A stretch of 64,000 nt of DNA from Methanoculleus sediminis (lineage in GTDB: Archaea > Halobacteriota > Methanomicrobia > Methanomicrobiales > Methanoculleaceae). The translations under genes and the position numbers were made by a program. Of the stretch, positions 36,175 through 44,865 are shown one piece after another (positions within the stretch are counted from its first letter, which is position 1; the number at the start of each line of letters is the position of its first letter). The DNA lies in contig NZ_JXOJ01000002.1 in the NCBI RefSeq assembly GCF_001017125.1, positions 347,033-411,032 of the forward strand, given 5' to 3'. The notes under the pieces were generated by a model that was not told the origin of the DNA, searched no databases, and saw nothing but the letters and a program-made list of their open reading frames with translations.

Positions 36175-37706
36175 TTCACCTCCTTTACGTATACCGTGGC
36201 TCCTTCGCGCATCCCGGCAAGGTTGCCCGCATCGAGCACCTTCCCGATGACGTTCGTGCCCGTGAGCGGCTCGGACGTCGGGCCGAACTCGGCGTTCGGT
36301 GTCGTACGGAGCCCGACCATGCCCGCACCGCGCCGGGAGTCGTTCGTCATCGCAAGGGTGTAGGCCGGCACCTCGCCCCCGGGAGTGTTCTCCGGGATGA
36401 TCCCGACGCCTTTGCCGATCTTCGGCTTGAAGAGGAAGACGTCCTCGAAGATGAAGACGAGCGGCATCTTCCCGACGCTGTGGTGCTTGAGCCCGGTCAC
36501 TTCGCGGAATATCGTGACCGACCGGGGCGCGGCCGCCTCGTCGAGGGTGATGCTGACGACGTGGTCGGCAGGCACCGTCTCGACCCGGGCCTCGCCGCCG
36601 GCCAGCACTTCGAGCGTCGTTGCCGGGATCTGGCTTACCACGACGCGATCGCCCTCGGCCGCGTCGGCGGTGAGGGCGACCCCACGCCGGGCGGCGACCG
36701 CTTCCGCATCGGCGAGCGAAAGACCGACGAGATCGAACTGCTCCGGTTCCGCACGGATGGCGAGGAGGTCGCCCTCACCGGCAAACCTGACGAGTTCGAT
36801 GCCGTGGACGACCCGTCCTACGACGGTGTGCGCCGGGCTCGCCGAGACGCCCTGGGTGTAGATGTAGATTCCCCCGGAGGATTTTCCGGAGGTCCTGACC
36901 GTGACGGTGCCCTCAAGCCTCGGACCGGAGAACTCCGCCGGAACCCGTGTCGGAACCAGGTGCGTGTCGGCGACATAGGTGCTGCTCGAGCGGTCCACCC
37001 TGAATCTGCCGCCCTGCACGGAGAGAAGGAAGTGCTCGACGCTCCGGGCGGTTCCGGTATCGATCCCGTCTTCCCCGAAGCCCTGCACTTCCGCTTCCAC
37101 GTAGGAGACGACCTGCATCCCGTCTTCGAGCGGGAAGTCGGAGTCGCGGGTGACGACGACGTTCGAGCGGTCGACACGCCGGAATACCCGCTCGACCCCG
37201 GTGATTTGATCGCCGTCGGCGAGCCGGTCGAGCAGTCCGCGGCCGGTGACGATTTTGCCGATGACGCCGCCGTCGGCCGGGGCGCCGTAGTCGGCGGTAT
37301 GCCCCATGCGTGCGAAGATCAGGTAGGACCTGGAGGGATCATAGCCCCCGCACCCGAGGATCACGTCGCCGCGCTCGTACCGGCCCGGATGGCGTGCCGG
37401 GCGGACGTCGGACTCGAACGGCCCGAAGGCGACTGCGTAACGATCCTGCCAGTGCAGGCGGAGCTGTTCTGCAACCTCCGGTCGAAGGAGACGGGAAACC
37501 GCCGCGGTCTTCGCCACCTCGACGACCAGGTCACCCGCCGGAGCGGCGAACCGGACCTCCTGCGACTCGGCTTCATCTTCAACGAGCGCCGGGCGGATGA
37601 CGGCGACACTGAACCGCTCATCCCATGCGGGGAGGAGATCCCCGAGCCGGGAACCTTCCGGAACCAAAACGCGTTTGCCGTCCAGGTGGATCTCCATTAC
37701 GTGCAC
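36171..37706 (-). CDS. mmp3: Methanogenesis marker protein 3
   Basis: The 511-residue protein has an N-terminal ubiquitin-like segment (MEIHLDGKRVLVPEGSRLGDLLP). It continues with cyclophilin-like parts (FARMGHTADYGAPADGGVIGKIVTGRGLL) and a C-terminal beta-rich region (FKPKIGKGVGIIPENTPGG ... NAEFGPTSEPLTGTNVIGKV). Mmp3 has been found in the MCR activation complex. It starts 1 bp after atwA and is followed by mmp6 with a 4-bp overlap. Confidence 0.92.
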   Translation of the reverse strand: MHVMEIHLDGKRVLVPEGSRLGDLLPAWDERFSVAVIRPALVEDEAESQEVRFAAPAGDLVVEVAKTAAVSRLLRPEVAEQLRLHWQDRYAVAFGPFESDVRPARHPGRYERGDVILGCGGYDPSRSYLIFARMGHTADYGAPADGGVIGKIVTGRGLLDRLADGDQITGVERVFRRVDRSNVVVTRDSDFPLEDGMQVVSYVEAEVQGFGEDGIDTGTARSVEHFLLSVQGGRFRVDRSSSTYVADTHLVPTRVPAEFSGPRLEGTVTVRTSGKSSGGIYIYTQGVSASPAHTVVGRVVHGIELVRFAGEGDLLAIRAEPEQFDLVGLSLADAEAVAARRGVALTADAAEGDRVVVSQIPATTLEVLAGGEARVETVPADHVVSITLDEAAAPRSVTIFREVTGLKHHSVGKMPLVFIFEDVFLFKPKIGKGVGIIPENTPGGEVPAYTLAMTNDSRRGAGMVGLRTTPNAEFGPTSEPLTGTNVIGKVLDAGNLAGMREGATVYVKEVK

Positions 37707-37707
37707 C

Positions 37708-39321
37708 TCAGGGGGCTCCGCCGGCCCCCATCACCGTTCGTTCGTCCTCGGTGAGATGAGCGAGCACCTCCTCCGTCGGTCCCATCTGGATGATCTTGCC
37801 TCCCCGCATGAGGGCGACACGGTCACAGATATCTCTCACAAATTCCATATCGTGCGAAACCACGATAAATGTCTCGTCCATCTCTTCGCGGGCGTGGAGG
37901 ATCGAGTGCTTCACATCGATCTTCGTGATCGGGTCCATGGTGCCGGTCGGTTCGTCGAGAACAACGAGCAGCGGCTCGCGGATGAGCACCTGGGCGAGCG
38001 CCACCCGGTGCTTCTCGCCTTCGGAGAGCTGGCCCGGATAGCGGTCCAGGATCTCCTTGCTCTTCTCGGGCGTGAACCCGGCCATCCCGAGCGTGATGAT
38101 CGCCTTCCTCATCGCGAGTTCCTTGGGGAACTCGAGACCGATGGCGTCGGTGAGGTTGTCGAGCACCGTCCGGTGCGGGTAGAGATCGTACTCCTGGTGG
38201 AGAAGCCCGATGTAGCCCTTCGCCCGACCGCGGTTCTCGATGCCGGGTTTCGTCATGTCGATCCAGTCGTCGCCGATCCGGATGTTCATCTCGCCGCTGG
38301 TGGGCTCGAGGATCCCGGATATGATCCGGGAGAGGGTCGTCTTGCCCGCCCCACTCTTGCCGATGATCCCGAAGATCTCTTTCTCGCCGACCTCGAACGA
38401 GACGGTGTTGACTGCCCGGACGACGCCCCGGTCGACCGAGAGGTAGCGCTTCACCACGTCACGGGCGACCAGGATCTTCTCGCCGACCGCCCCGGCCTCG
38501 TGCTGCTCGACGTCGCTGTAGTTCTCCATGAACCGGCCGATGACTTCCTCGGGGGCGCCGATCCCTTTGATCTCACCGTTTTCCAGGAGGATTGCCCGAT
38601 CGGCCACGTCCTTGATGACGTTTGAGAAGTGGGACGTGACGACCATTCCCATGTCGTTCGCCTGGGCGCTCTCGATGAGCATCCGGTGGACGAGCGTGGC
38701 GGTCTCCGGATCGAGCGTCCCGGTCGGTTCGTCCGCATAGAGCATGAACGGGTTCTTCGCAAGCTGCCGGGCGAGCACCACCCGCTGCTTCTCGCCGCCG
38801 GACAGGTCGCGGGCGATGTGCATCATCCGGTGGGAGAGCCTGACCTGGTCGATGAGGTCGGCGGCCCTGCTGACGGCCTTCTCGCTCGGGTAGCCGACAT
38901 CGTCGAGCGCACGCAGGACGTTCTCGATCACCCGGTCGTCACCGTAGAGTGCGAACGTCCGCTGGAACATGATGGCGGTTCTCCGCATGATCCGCCGTTT
39001 CATCGTCGCGTTTTCCTCGGCCCAGAGATCGATATCCGCCGGTTCGAGCCTGCCCCCGCAGACAGGACACGGCTTTTCCGCTTCGCTCGGGACACCGATG
39101 TACTCGCATTTGCCGCAGGTGACGACGTGATAGATGACTGCACCCCGTGTCGGAGGCTGGTCGACACCACGCATAAGGTGCATGAGAACGGTCTTGCCGG
39201 CGCCGCTTCTGCCGATAATGCCGACGGTCTCTCCCTCCGCCACCTCGAAATTGATATTTTTAAGCACGGTAGTCCCGTTGAACTCCATGCAGAGATCCTT
39301 CACCGTAATAAGTGGGGTCAT
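37708..39321 (-). CDS. atwA: Methyl-coenzyme M reductase activation ATPase, component A2
   Basis: The 537-residue protein has two ABC-type ATPase domains. Domain 1 has Walker A GRSGAGKT, an inserted zinc-ribbon-like [20 protein letters not shown] (about 70-95), the signature LSGGEKQRV and [10 protein letters not shown]. Domain 2 has [18 protein letters not shown] and [10 protein letters not shown]. Component A2 supplies the ATP-dependent step that reduces the F430 nickel of MCR to Ni(I). It heads the Mmp run and has its own TATA box within the end of the HAD gene. McrC, the usual partner, is not in this window. Confidence 0.95.
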   Translation of the reverse strand: MTPLITVKDLCMEFNGTTVLKNINFEVAEGETVGIIGRSGAGKTVLMHLMRGVDQPPTRGAVIYHVVTCGKCEYIGVPSEAEKPCPVCGGRLEPADIDLWAEENATMKRRIMRRTAIMFQRTFALYGDDRVIENVLRALDDVGYPSEKAVSRAADLIDQVRLSHRMMHIARDLSGGEKQRVVLARQLAKNPFMLYADEPTGTLDPETATLVHRMLIESAQANDMGMVVTSHFSNVIKDVADRAILLENGEIKGIGAPEEVIGRFMENYSDVEQHEAGAVGEKILVARDVVKRYLSVDRGVVRAVNTVSFEVGEKEIFGIIGKSGAGKTTLSRIISGILEPTSGEMNIRIGDDWIDMTKPGIENRGRAKGYIGLLHQEYDLYPHRTVLDNLTDAIGLEFPKELAMRKAIITLGMAGFTPEKSKEILDRYPGQLSEGEKHRVALAQVLIREPLLVVLDEPTGTMDPITKIDVKHSILHAREEMDETFIVVSHDMEFVRDICDRVALMRGGKIIQMGPTEEVLAHLTEDERTVMGAGGAP

Positions 39322-39364
39322 CTTGAGATCCTCGTTAAACTAATCTTCTTCTGGTATCATATTA

Positions 39365-39376
39365 GGGTTTATATTG
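39365..39376 (-). promoter_or_regulatory. TATA box of the AtwA-Mmp operon
   Basis: On the minus strand CAATATAAACCC overlaps the HAD gene's stop region. Transcription would begin about 39345, giving a leader of about 24 nt that includes GAGGAT before ATG 39321. Confidence 0.55.
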
Positions 39377-40211
39377 TTGCACTTTTCCCGGTCGCCGCGG
39401 TATCCGTGAGGAGTTCTGCCACGATACCGGGCACCTCGCTGACGTTGTGGATCACCCGATCCACGCTCGCATAAAGGACGGGCGGTTTCCGATCCGACTG
39501 CTGTTCGGTGAGCACCGCGAGGTCCGCCTTCCGGAAGGCGTTCAGGTCGTTGATGGCATCTCCAACCATAACAACGTTATCGTACTGCTCTTTGAGATCC
39601 TCCACGATCCGTGCTTTCATCGAGGGGGTTGCGACACCGTAGACCCTTTCCCGCGGGATTCCGAGATAATCGCCCATCCGTTCGAGTTTTGCGACGCGAT
39701 CGCCGGATGCTATGTATGCGGGAACACCCATCCGGTGCAGTTCGCTGATGGCCTCTTTTGCACCCTCAAACGGCCTCCCGCCGGTCGTCACCGTGAACTC
39801 GATGCCGGGGATCTCCATGTTCAGGATCACGCCGCTGTTCATGGTGACGATCGACTCTTTCTTGCAGCAGCTCCAGACCTGCCGGATACATGCCTGCAGG
39901 TCGCCGATGCGGGCATGTTCGTCGTTGTAGAGGAGGTTCCCGACCTCTTCGGCGGGGATGACCCGGCGGGAACAGGCCACGCCGAACCCGATCGACTGCT
40001 CCAGGAAGAACTCGGAGAGGCACTGATCCTCCGGCGCCTCCATGACGTCCCGGGAATGGAGGTGGAGAACGACGAGCACCCGGGCGTCCGAACCGAAGGT
40101 GATGGTCGTGGTCTCGACCTCGGTCAGCATCTCGTCGTGGAGGATGTCGCGTGCTACCCGGTAAGTCCGCAGAAGTGTGCCTGCACTATCAAAAACAACG
40201 GCTACCGACAT
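39369..40211 (-). CDS. HAD-family protein resembling the soluble part of P-type ATPases
   Basis: The 280-residue cytoplasmic protein begins AVVFDSAGTLLRTYR, with the HAD motif I Asp (DxxGT). VTTGGRPFEGAKEAISELHRMGVPAYIASGD and the late MVGDAINDLNAFRKADLAVL motif match the phosphorylation/hinge core of P-type ATPases, but no membrane helices are present. Such soluble P-type-like phosphatases are common in methanogens; substrate unknown. Cys-rich WSCCKKES sits in the inserted cap. It is 47 bp upstream of atwA in the same direction, so partial read-through is possible. Confidence 0.82.
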   Translation of the reverse strand: MSVAVVFDSAGTLLRTYRVARDILHDEMLTEVETTTITFGSDARVLVVLHLHSRDVMEAPEDQCLSEFFLEQSIGFGVACSRRVIPAEEVGNLLYNDEHARIGDLQACIRQVWSCCKKESIVTMNSGVILNMEIPGIEFTVTTGGRPFEGAKEAISELHRMGVPAYIASGDRVAKLERMGDYLGIPRERVYGVATPSMKARIVEDLKEQYDNVVMVGDAINDLNAFRKADLAVLTEQQSDRKPPVLYASVDRVIHNVSEVPGIVAELLTDTAATGKSATI

Positions 40212-40265
40212 ATTCTCACGTCAATAAGTCTATGTAGTCTCTTGTCCTCTCTTCAATGAGGACGT

Positions 40266-41195
40266 ATGGTATTGAGTGAGACGGCAGCAAGCATAAAGAG
40301 TATGGAGATCCGGGGCGCCGGCAGGATCGCCCGGGCGGCGGTGGAAGCACTGGCCGATTATGCCGCAAATCTCGACGCATCGGACCCCGATACATTCAAG
40401 CAGGAGATGAGGAAGGCGGCCGATATCCTCACCGAAACCCGGCCGACCGCCGTCTCGCTTCCGAACGCTGTGCGCTCCGTGATGCGGGCTCTGGACTCGT
40501 TCGATTCGGTGGAAGCCGCACGGGACGCGGTTCTTGCCCGGGCTGCGGAGTTCGTCGAGCACTCGGAGCACGCGGTCGAACGGATAGCGGCAATCGGGGC
40601 ACGCCACATCTCCGACGGCGACGTCCTCCTGACCCACTGCAACTCCGAGGCGGCGCTCGGGTGCATCCTGGAGGCCCACCGGCAGGGGAAGGATATCGAG
40701 GTCTACGCGACGGAAGTCCGGCCCCGCGGCCAGGGGCTCATCACCATCAGGACGTTGAACGACGCCGGGATCCGCACAAACTATATCGTCGACTCGGCGG
40801 TCCGCTACTTCATCAACGACGTCGACCTGGTCGTCGTCGGCGCCGACGCAATAGCGGTGAACGGCGCGGTGGTGAACAAGATCGGGACCGCCCAGATTGC
40901 GCACGCCGCACACGAGGCGCGGACGAACGTCATCGTGGCGGCCGAGACCTACAAGTTCGCCCCGAGGACGATCCTCGGTGAACTGATCGAGATCGAGGAG
41001 CGGGATACGGCCGAGGTGCTCCCCCGGGAGGTGGCGGAGAAACTACCCTTCGTCCGGGTCAGGAACCCAACCTTCGACGTGACGCCCGCGGAGTACGTCG
41101 ACCTGATCGTCACCGAGCAGGGGGCGATCCCGCCGGGGCTGGCGTTCACGGTGATCCGGGACTACCTGGGGTGGAAGATCGAGGAGTTGCGGTAG
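40266..41195 (+). CDS. Ribose-1,5-bisphosphate isomerase (eIF2B-alpha-like family)
   Basis: The 309-residue enzyme converts ribose-1,5-bisphosphate to ribulose-1,5-bisphosphate in the archaeal AMP pathway that feeds form III RuBisCO. Sequence signs are IRGAGRIARAAVEAL, RPTAVSLPNAV, LLTHCNSEAALGCI with the conserved Cys, VYATEVRPRGQG, VDLVVVGADAIAVNGAVVNKIGT and RNPTFDVTPAEYVDLIVTE. Related e2b2-type translation-factor homologues are the alternative. A second, truncated copy of its C-terminus lies at 48197. Its 3' end overlaps the convergent regulator gene by 50 bp. Confidence 0.9.
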   Translation: MVLSETAASIKSMEIRGAGRIARAAVEALADYAANLDASDPDTFKQEMRKAADILTETRPTAVSLPNAVRSVMRALDSFDSVEAARDAVLARAAEFVEHSEHAVERIAAIGARHISDGDVLLTHCNSEAALGCILEAHRQGKDIEVYATEVRPRGQGLITIRTLNDAGIRTNYIVDSAVRYFINDVDLVVVGADAIAVNGAVVNKIGTAQIAHAAHEARTNVIVAAETYKFAPRTILGELIEIEERDTAEVLPREVAEKLPFVRVRNPTFDVTPAEYVDLIVTEQGAIPPGLAFTVIRDYLGWKIEELR

Positions 41196-42063
41196 GGCCC
41201 GGATCGCCTACCGGGGGGGAGTCGGCACGATTTTCGGCACCCGTTCCGTTCCAGGGAAGGAGGGGCACCGTGCCGTCTGCCGTCCCCTCGCAACCCCCGG
41301 AAGGCACCAGTGCCTCGCCGGTGAGCGTGTAGCACACTGTCTGGCCATCGCGATTCGCTTCAACGAGCCCATCTGCGGCGAGCCGTCGCAGGTGCCAGGC
41401 AGCCGTGGAGCGCGAGATGCCGACAATATCGGCAATCTCCGACTGCGTGATGCCGGATTTTTCAAGGAGAAGGGCAAAAATCTGCCGACGCGTGCCGTTC
41501 TGGAGGTGCAGGCATACGACCTTCTCGGCCGTATCATAGTCGCCGTTCCGAAAACAGCCCACCCTGCCGTCTCGATACAGGGCACTGACCAGACCGGCCT
41601 CCCGGAGACGAGAGAGGTGGTAACGGGTGGTTCCCCTGTTGATCCCGGTGATACGGGCGATCTCCGCGGGCGCGATCCCCGGGTGATCCCGGATGCAGGC
41701 GTAGATCCGGGACCGTTTCTTGTTGTCCAGGGGGCAGCGTGAGGTCCGGTAGCCGAGGTACGCCGTGACGCCGGTAGAATAGACGAATTCGAAGGGCATC
41801 GCGAGGAGCGGGCAGTGGAGGAGAAGGAGAATGGTGAGCAACTCCATCGGCGGGTAGGACCAGAGCGGCATGAAGAACTCGTCGTCGACGTTTATCCCAT
41901 CAGTGGGGAGTTCAGCGGGACCTGGCTCGACGATGATCTTTGCCGTCGCAGGACTCCAGAGGAGGAGCAGGGCCAGGGACAGGACAATGAACAGGTCAGC
42001 CGCTCTGTGCACGGTCCGGCCCCCTACAGTGCCTCTACATCCATCAGTAGTAATAGATAACAT
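41146..42063 (-). CDS. Membrane-anchored tandem winged-helix regulator
   Basis: The 305-residue protein has an N-terminal signal/anchor helix (ADLFIVLSLALLLLW), a loop of about 40 residues that would be outside, and a second helix (MELLTILLLLHCPLLAMPF). Two winged-helix domains follow in the cytoplasm (IYACIRDHPGIAPAEIARIT ... and IFALLLEKSGITQSEIADIV ...). The low-complexity C-terminal tail (from about 265) is read from DNA that also encodes the end of the isomerase, and may be a recent extension. It overlaps the upstream secreted-protein gene by 20 bp; the pair may form a sensor-regulator unit. Confidence 0.83.
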   Translation of the reverse strand: MLSITTDGCRGTVGGRTVHRAADLFIVLSLALLLLWSPATAKIIVEPGPAELPTDGINVDDEFFMPLWSYPPMELLTILLLLHCPLLAMPFEFVYSTGVTAYLGYRTSRCPLDNKKRSRIYACIRDHPGIAPAEIARITGINRGTTRYHLSRLREAGLVSALYRDGRVGCFRNGDYDTAEKVVCLHLQNGTRRQIFALLLEKSGITQSEIADIVGISRSTAAWHLRRLAADGLVEANRDGQTVCYTLTGEALVPSGGCEGTADGTVPLLPWNGTGAENRADSPPVGDPGPTATPRSSTPGSPGSP

Positions 42064-42535
42064 TCAGCGTATACTCCGTTCCCTCCTCCGGAACGTCTTC
42101 CCCGAAGATCAGGAACTTCCACATGCCGGACGGCAGGGAATCGGACCCTGAGAGGGCGAGAGAGATCTTCTCGTCCATCCTTCCGTCGACACCGTCACGG
42201 TACGGGCCGAGCACGCCGCTGCCCGGCGGGGTTATGGTCAGGGCAAGAGAATCGGTTCCGGGATGCTGGTGGCCGCTCCAGTCAAGGTTGACCACAATGG
42301 TTCTCACGCCCGACGGCACCGACTTCCAGACAGTCTGATACTCGCCCGGGTGTATCGTGCCGCCGACCGACCGGATGAGTTCCACCCTGTCGCTCACATC
42401 GTCGGCGGGCGCTACCGCAATCCCGCCGGCGGTCGTGCAGGGCAGGGCTGCAGCGCCGGAGACTAGGAGGGAGGTGAGCAGTGCGGCAACAAGGATTCTT
42501 TCAACAACCTGTGCACTGCACTTCGTTGCATTCAT
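42044..42535 (-). CDS. Secreted beta-rich protein of unknown function
   Basis: The 163-residue protein has a signal peptide ending near VSGAAALP and a mature part with GTIHPGEYQTVWKSVPSGVRTIVVNLDWSG ... LALTITPPGSGVLGPYRDGVDGRMDEKISLALSG, then a WKFLIFGEDVPEEGTEYTLNVIYYY end. This resembles an immunoglobulin-like or PPC-type extracellular domain. No enzyme motif is seen. It is co-transcribed with, and overlaps, the membrane-anchored regulator gene. Confidence 0.75.
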   Translation of the reverse strand: MNATKCSAQVVERILVAALLTSLLVSGAAALPCTTAGGIAVAPADDVSDRVELIRSVGGTIHPGEYQTVWKSVPSGVRTIVVNLDWSGHQHPGTDSLALTITPPGSGVLGPYRDGVDGRMDEKISLALSGSDSLPSGMWKFLIFGEDVPEEGTEYTLNVIYYY

Positions 42536-43347
42536 GATACCACTATGCTCTATGTCCAGATTCCTGACCTTAAATGTTCTGTGTCGAGCGTCGAATCGTC
42601 AGCGGGAAGTCCGCATCACCGTTTTCATCGAATAAGCCTCTGATACCTGCAATACGGACGGCATGGAGACTTTCCAGTGGAAGTTATCCCCTGGCGCAAT
42701 CCTGGAGGCCAGAACGGCGTTCAGGATCAATAACGGAGAATCTCCCCGGAATGGCAAAACCCGGCAGTTTCATAGGCGCCCCTGGAGAACCCGACCTGCG
42801 ACAAGGAGGTTCTGCGCGCCCATCAAGGAGGCCGTAACCCCCGATATCGGTCCGAGCCACCGAGTCGATATACTACACCCAGATCGTCTTCCATCCCCAT
42901 GACCCGAACCACGACGACGCGCACGCGCACCGGGATACGGCCAGAAGACCCACAATATTACAGATTTTTCAGCATCCGCGGAACGTATGCGGATTTCAGT
43001 TCTACATATGCACCACGCTCACGAGAAAGAGATTCGGATCGATTTCTACCGAAAACACCCCATACCAGTCATGAATCGGGGCGAACATTGTAAACCGGGA
43101 GGAACCAGCGGGTCAAGGCCGCGATGACAATTCGATGGTAAGCACAGAAACGTTAAGAGGAGCAACGGCGACGTCTCGATTGGCGATACCGCATGCGGTA
43201 TCCCGCGGGGGCCAGGAAGATCGATTGGCGTCGTGTCCCGGCTCCCACAGCGTGCCCGGAGGACGACTGAGTTGTTGGCTGCCATCAGGGATAGTCATTG
43301 TGATTTAGCGCTCCTCCTAGCACCATTCCGAAGATTAGAGGAACAAA
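42536..43347. other. Long intergenic region with one repeat copy
   Basis: About 810 bp show no convincing gene. A TATA-like CATTTAAGG (minus strand, near 42566-42576) could drive the secreted-protein gene ending at 42044. Around 42865-43075 one plus frame stays open (ESIYYTQIVFHPHDPNHDD) without a start codon and may be debris of a secreted protein. Bases 43180-43265 carry repeat copy A. Confidence 0.4.
43180..43265. repeat. Repeat copy A with 18-bp palindrome
   Basis: This ~86-bp element shares TTGGCGATACC..., TCGATTGGCGTCGTGTCCC and a CCCGGAG end with 47284-47370. Its core at 43185-43202 is the perfect palindrome GATACCGCATGCGGTATC. Confidence 0.75.
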
Positions 43348-43761
43348 ATGACACAGAAAAAAGATCACCCTCTCAGGGTTGTACTCATGGCCATGTTGCT
43401 CGCCGCCTTGGTCGCCGTTCCTGCGGTGAGTGCCTATTCGGCATCGGACTATGCGACATCGTACAAAGAGACGGTGCCGACCCGGATCCAGTACTACGCT
43501 GAAACCGACGTGACAGAGGTGATGGATGAGATCTATATCCAGGCTAACCTCTGGTATAGACCTAATAGCGGATCGTCGAGCAACCATGTTGTGAGCACTC
43601 CCATGGAGCACTATTACAACGTGGATGGCGCTGGTGCATATGGAACATATTCCAATCCAGCGCCGGGCGACTACCAGACCCGGGGATACCGTGCGTTAGT
43701 CGAGAACGGTGTCGTATCGAAGAGCTGGTTCGATCAGAACGGCTGGACACCTCTGCAGTAG
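43348..43761 (+). CDS. Small secreted protein of unknown function
   Basis: The 137-residue protein has a clear signal peptide (RVVLMAMLLAALVAVPAVSA) followed by a Tyr-rich mature part (SYKETVPTRIQYYAETDVTEV ... YIQANLWYRPNSGSSSN). No cysteine, lipobox or known motif is present. It precedes the three ABC-2 permeases by 95 bp and may be an accessory exported protein of that set. A Lys-rich N-terminus and ATG 43348 with AGAGGAAC upstream support the start. Confidence 0.75.
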   Translation: MTQKKDHPLRVVLMAMLLAALVAVPAVSAYSASDYATSYKETVPTRIQYYAETDVTEVMDEIYIQANLWYRPNSGSSSNHVVSTPMEHYYNVDGAGAYGTYSNPAPGDYQTRGYRALVENGVVSKSWFDQNGWTPLQ

Positions 43762-43856
43762 CCTCCCCCTGGTAGTTCCAATGTGGGACCGTCACTTCCT
43801 CGTAAGCTGCGGTCCCTTCGCCCCATAGAGTGTGAGAATATGAACGGTGACAACCC

Positions 43857-44858
43857 ATGTCCATAACCCGGAGCAACCAAGCAGCTCCGAGTGGCCTACT
43901 GACGGTGGCCGGTAAGGAACTTACCGACCACCTGACGAACTGGACGTTTCTTGCCTTTGCGCTCCTGCTGATCGTGGTCTGCATCCTCCCTTTCCAGCAG
44001 GGTCTTACTGGATACCAGGCGACTCAGGCGGCGTATGCTGCCGGTCCCGTCGTCACCCCATGGGGTGTCGAAGAGTTCGGTAGCAGCCTTCCGAACGCCG
44101 CGGACGTTTACACCCGCCTCCCCGGAGAACTCTCTACCGTCGGGGCAATCCTTGCGATCGCCATGGGGTTCGATCTCATCTCACGGGAGCGGCAGACCGG
44201 TTCGCTCAAGTTGCTCCTCGTCCGGCCGATCTTCCGGGACGAGATCATCACCGGCAAGGCGCTCGGAGGCCTTTTTGCCCTGGGAATACTCGTTGCCGCG
44301 GGGCTTGCCGTTTCGCTGGCAGTCCTTCTCATCGAAGGGATCGTGCCCGGCCCGGACGATCTGGTCTCGATCTCTCTCTTTGGGATCGTAACGGTTGCGT
44401 TTCTGGCGTTCTACTTCAGTCTCGCCCTGGCGATCTCGACGGTGGTGCCCCGGACTGGAAAGGCATTTTTGTATGCGCTGATCGCGTTCTTCATCTTTTC
44501 CGCCCTCGTCCCGACGGTGGGAGCGGTTGCGAAGGACGTCGTTGCCGGTGCTCACCCTCTGGGTGCGGGCCCCTCCGAACGGGAAGATTACCAGACCCGG
44601 CTCGCACTGGTGAACAGCGTCGTAACAGTCTTTTCGCCGCAGTGGAACTACGAACTGGTTGCAAAGAGTGCTCTTGAACCGCGGCTCACTACCTACTCGT
44701 TCATTGAGGGTTCCGTAGTTCTCCTCCCCGGCGACGGGACGGCACGCCCGGCGGACGCCCTCGCACGGTTCTGGCAGAACGTGCTGGTGCTTTTCACAGC
44801 ACCGTTCGTGCTCTTCGGGATCGCGTATATAGCGTTCCAGAGGATGGATGTCCGGTGA
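43857..44858 (+). CDS. ABC-2 type permease 1 (NosY-like)
   Basis: The 333-residue membrane subunit has six or so helices: a first helix after GKELTDHLTNWTFLAFALLLI, a large extracellular loop, then GFDLISRERQTGSLKLLLVRPIFRDEIITGKALGG, the coupling-region signature of NosY-like ABC-2 permeases. It ends FQRMDVR. No ATPase is encoded nearby, so it must use one from elsewhere. GGTGAC lies 5 nt before ATG 43857. It overlaps or abuts the next permease gene. Confidence 0.85.
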   Translation: MSITRSNQAAPSGLLTVAGKELTDHLTNWTFLAFALLLIVVCILPFQQGLTGYQATQAAYAAGPVVTPWGVEEFGSSLPNAADVYTRLPGELSTVGAILAIAMGFDLISRERQTGSLKLLLVRPIFRDEIITGKALGGLFALGILVAAGLAVSLAVLLIEGIVPGPDDLVSISLFGIVTVAFLAFYFSLALAISTVVPRTGKAFLYALIAFFIFSALVPTVGAVAKDVVAGAHPLGAGPSEREDYQTRLALVNSVVTVFSPQWNYELVAKSALEPRLTTYSFIEGSVVLLPGDGTARPADALARFWQNVLVLFTAPFVLFGIAYIAFQRMDVR

Positions 44859-44865
44859 TGCGCCA

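Noticed and set aside
42769-42785. Shared GTTTCATAGG-GCC string with 59360-59375
   Set aside because: The match is about 14 bases with no extension on either side; chance similarity is sufficient.
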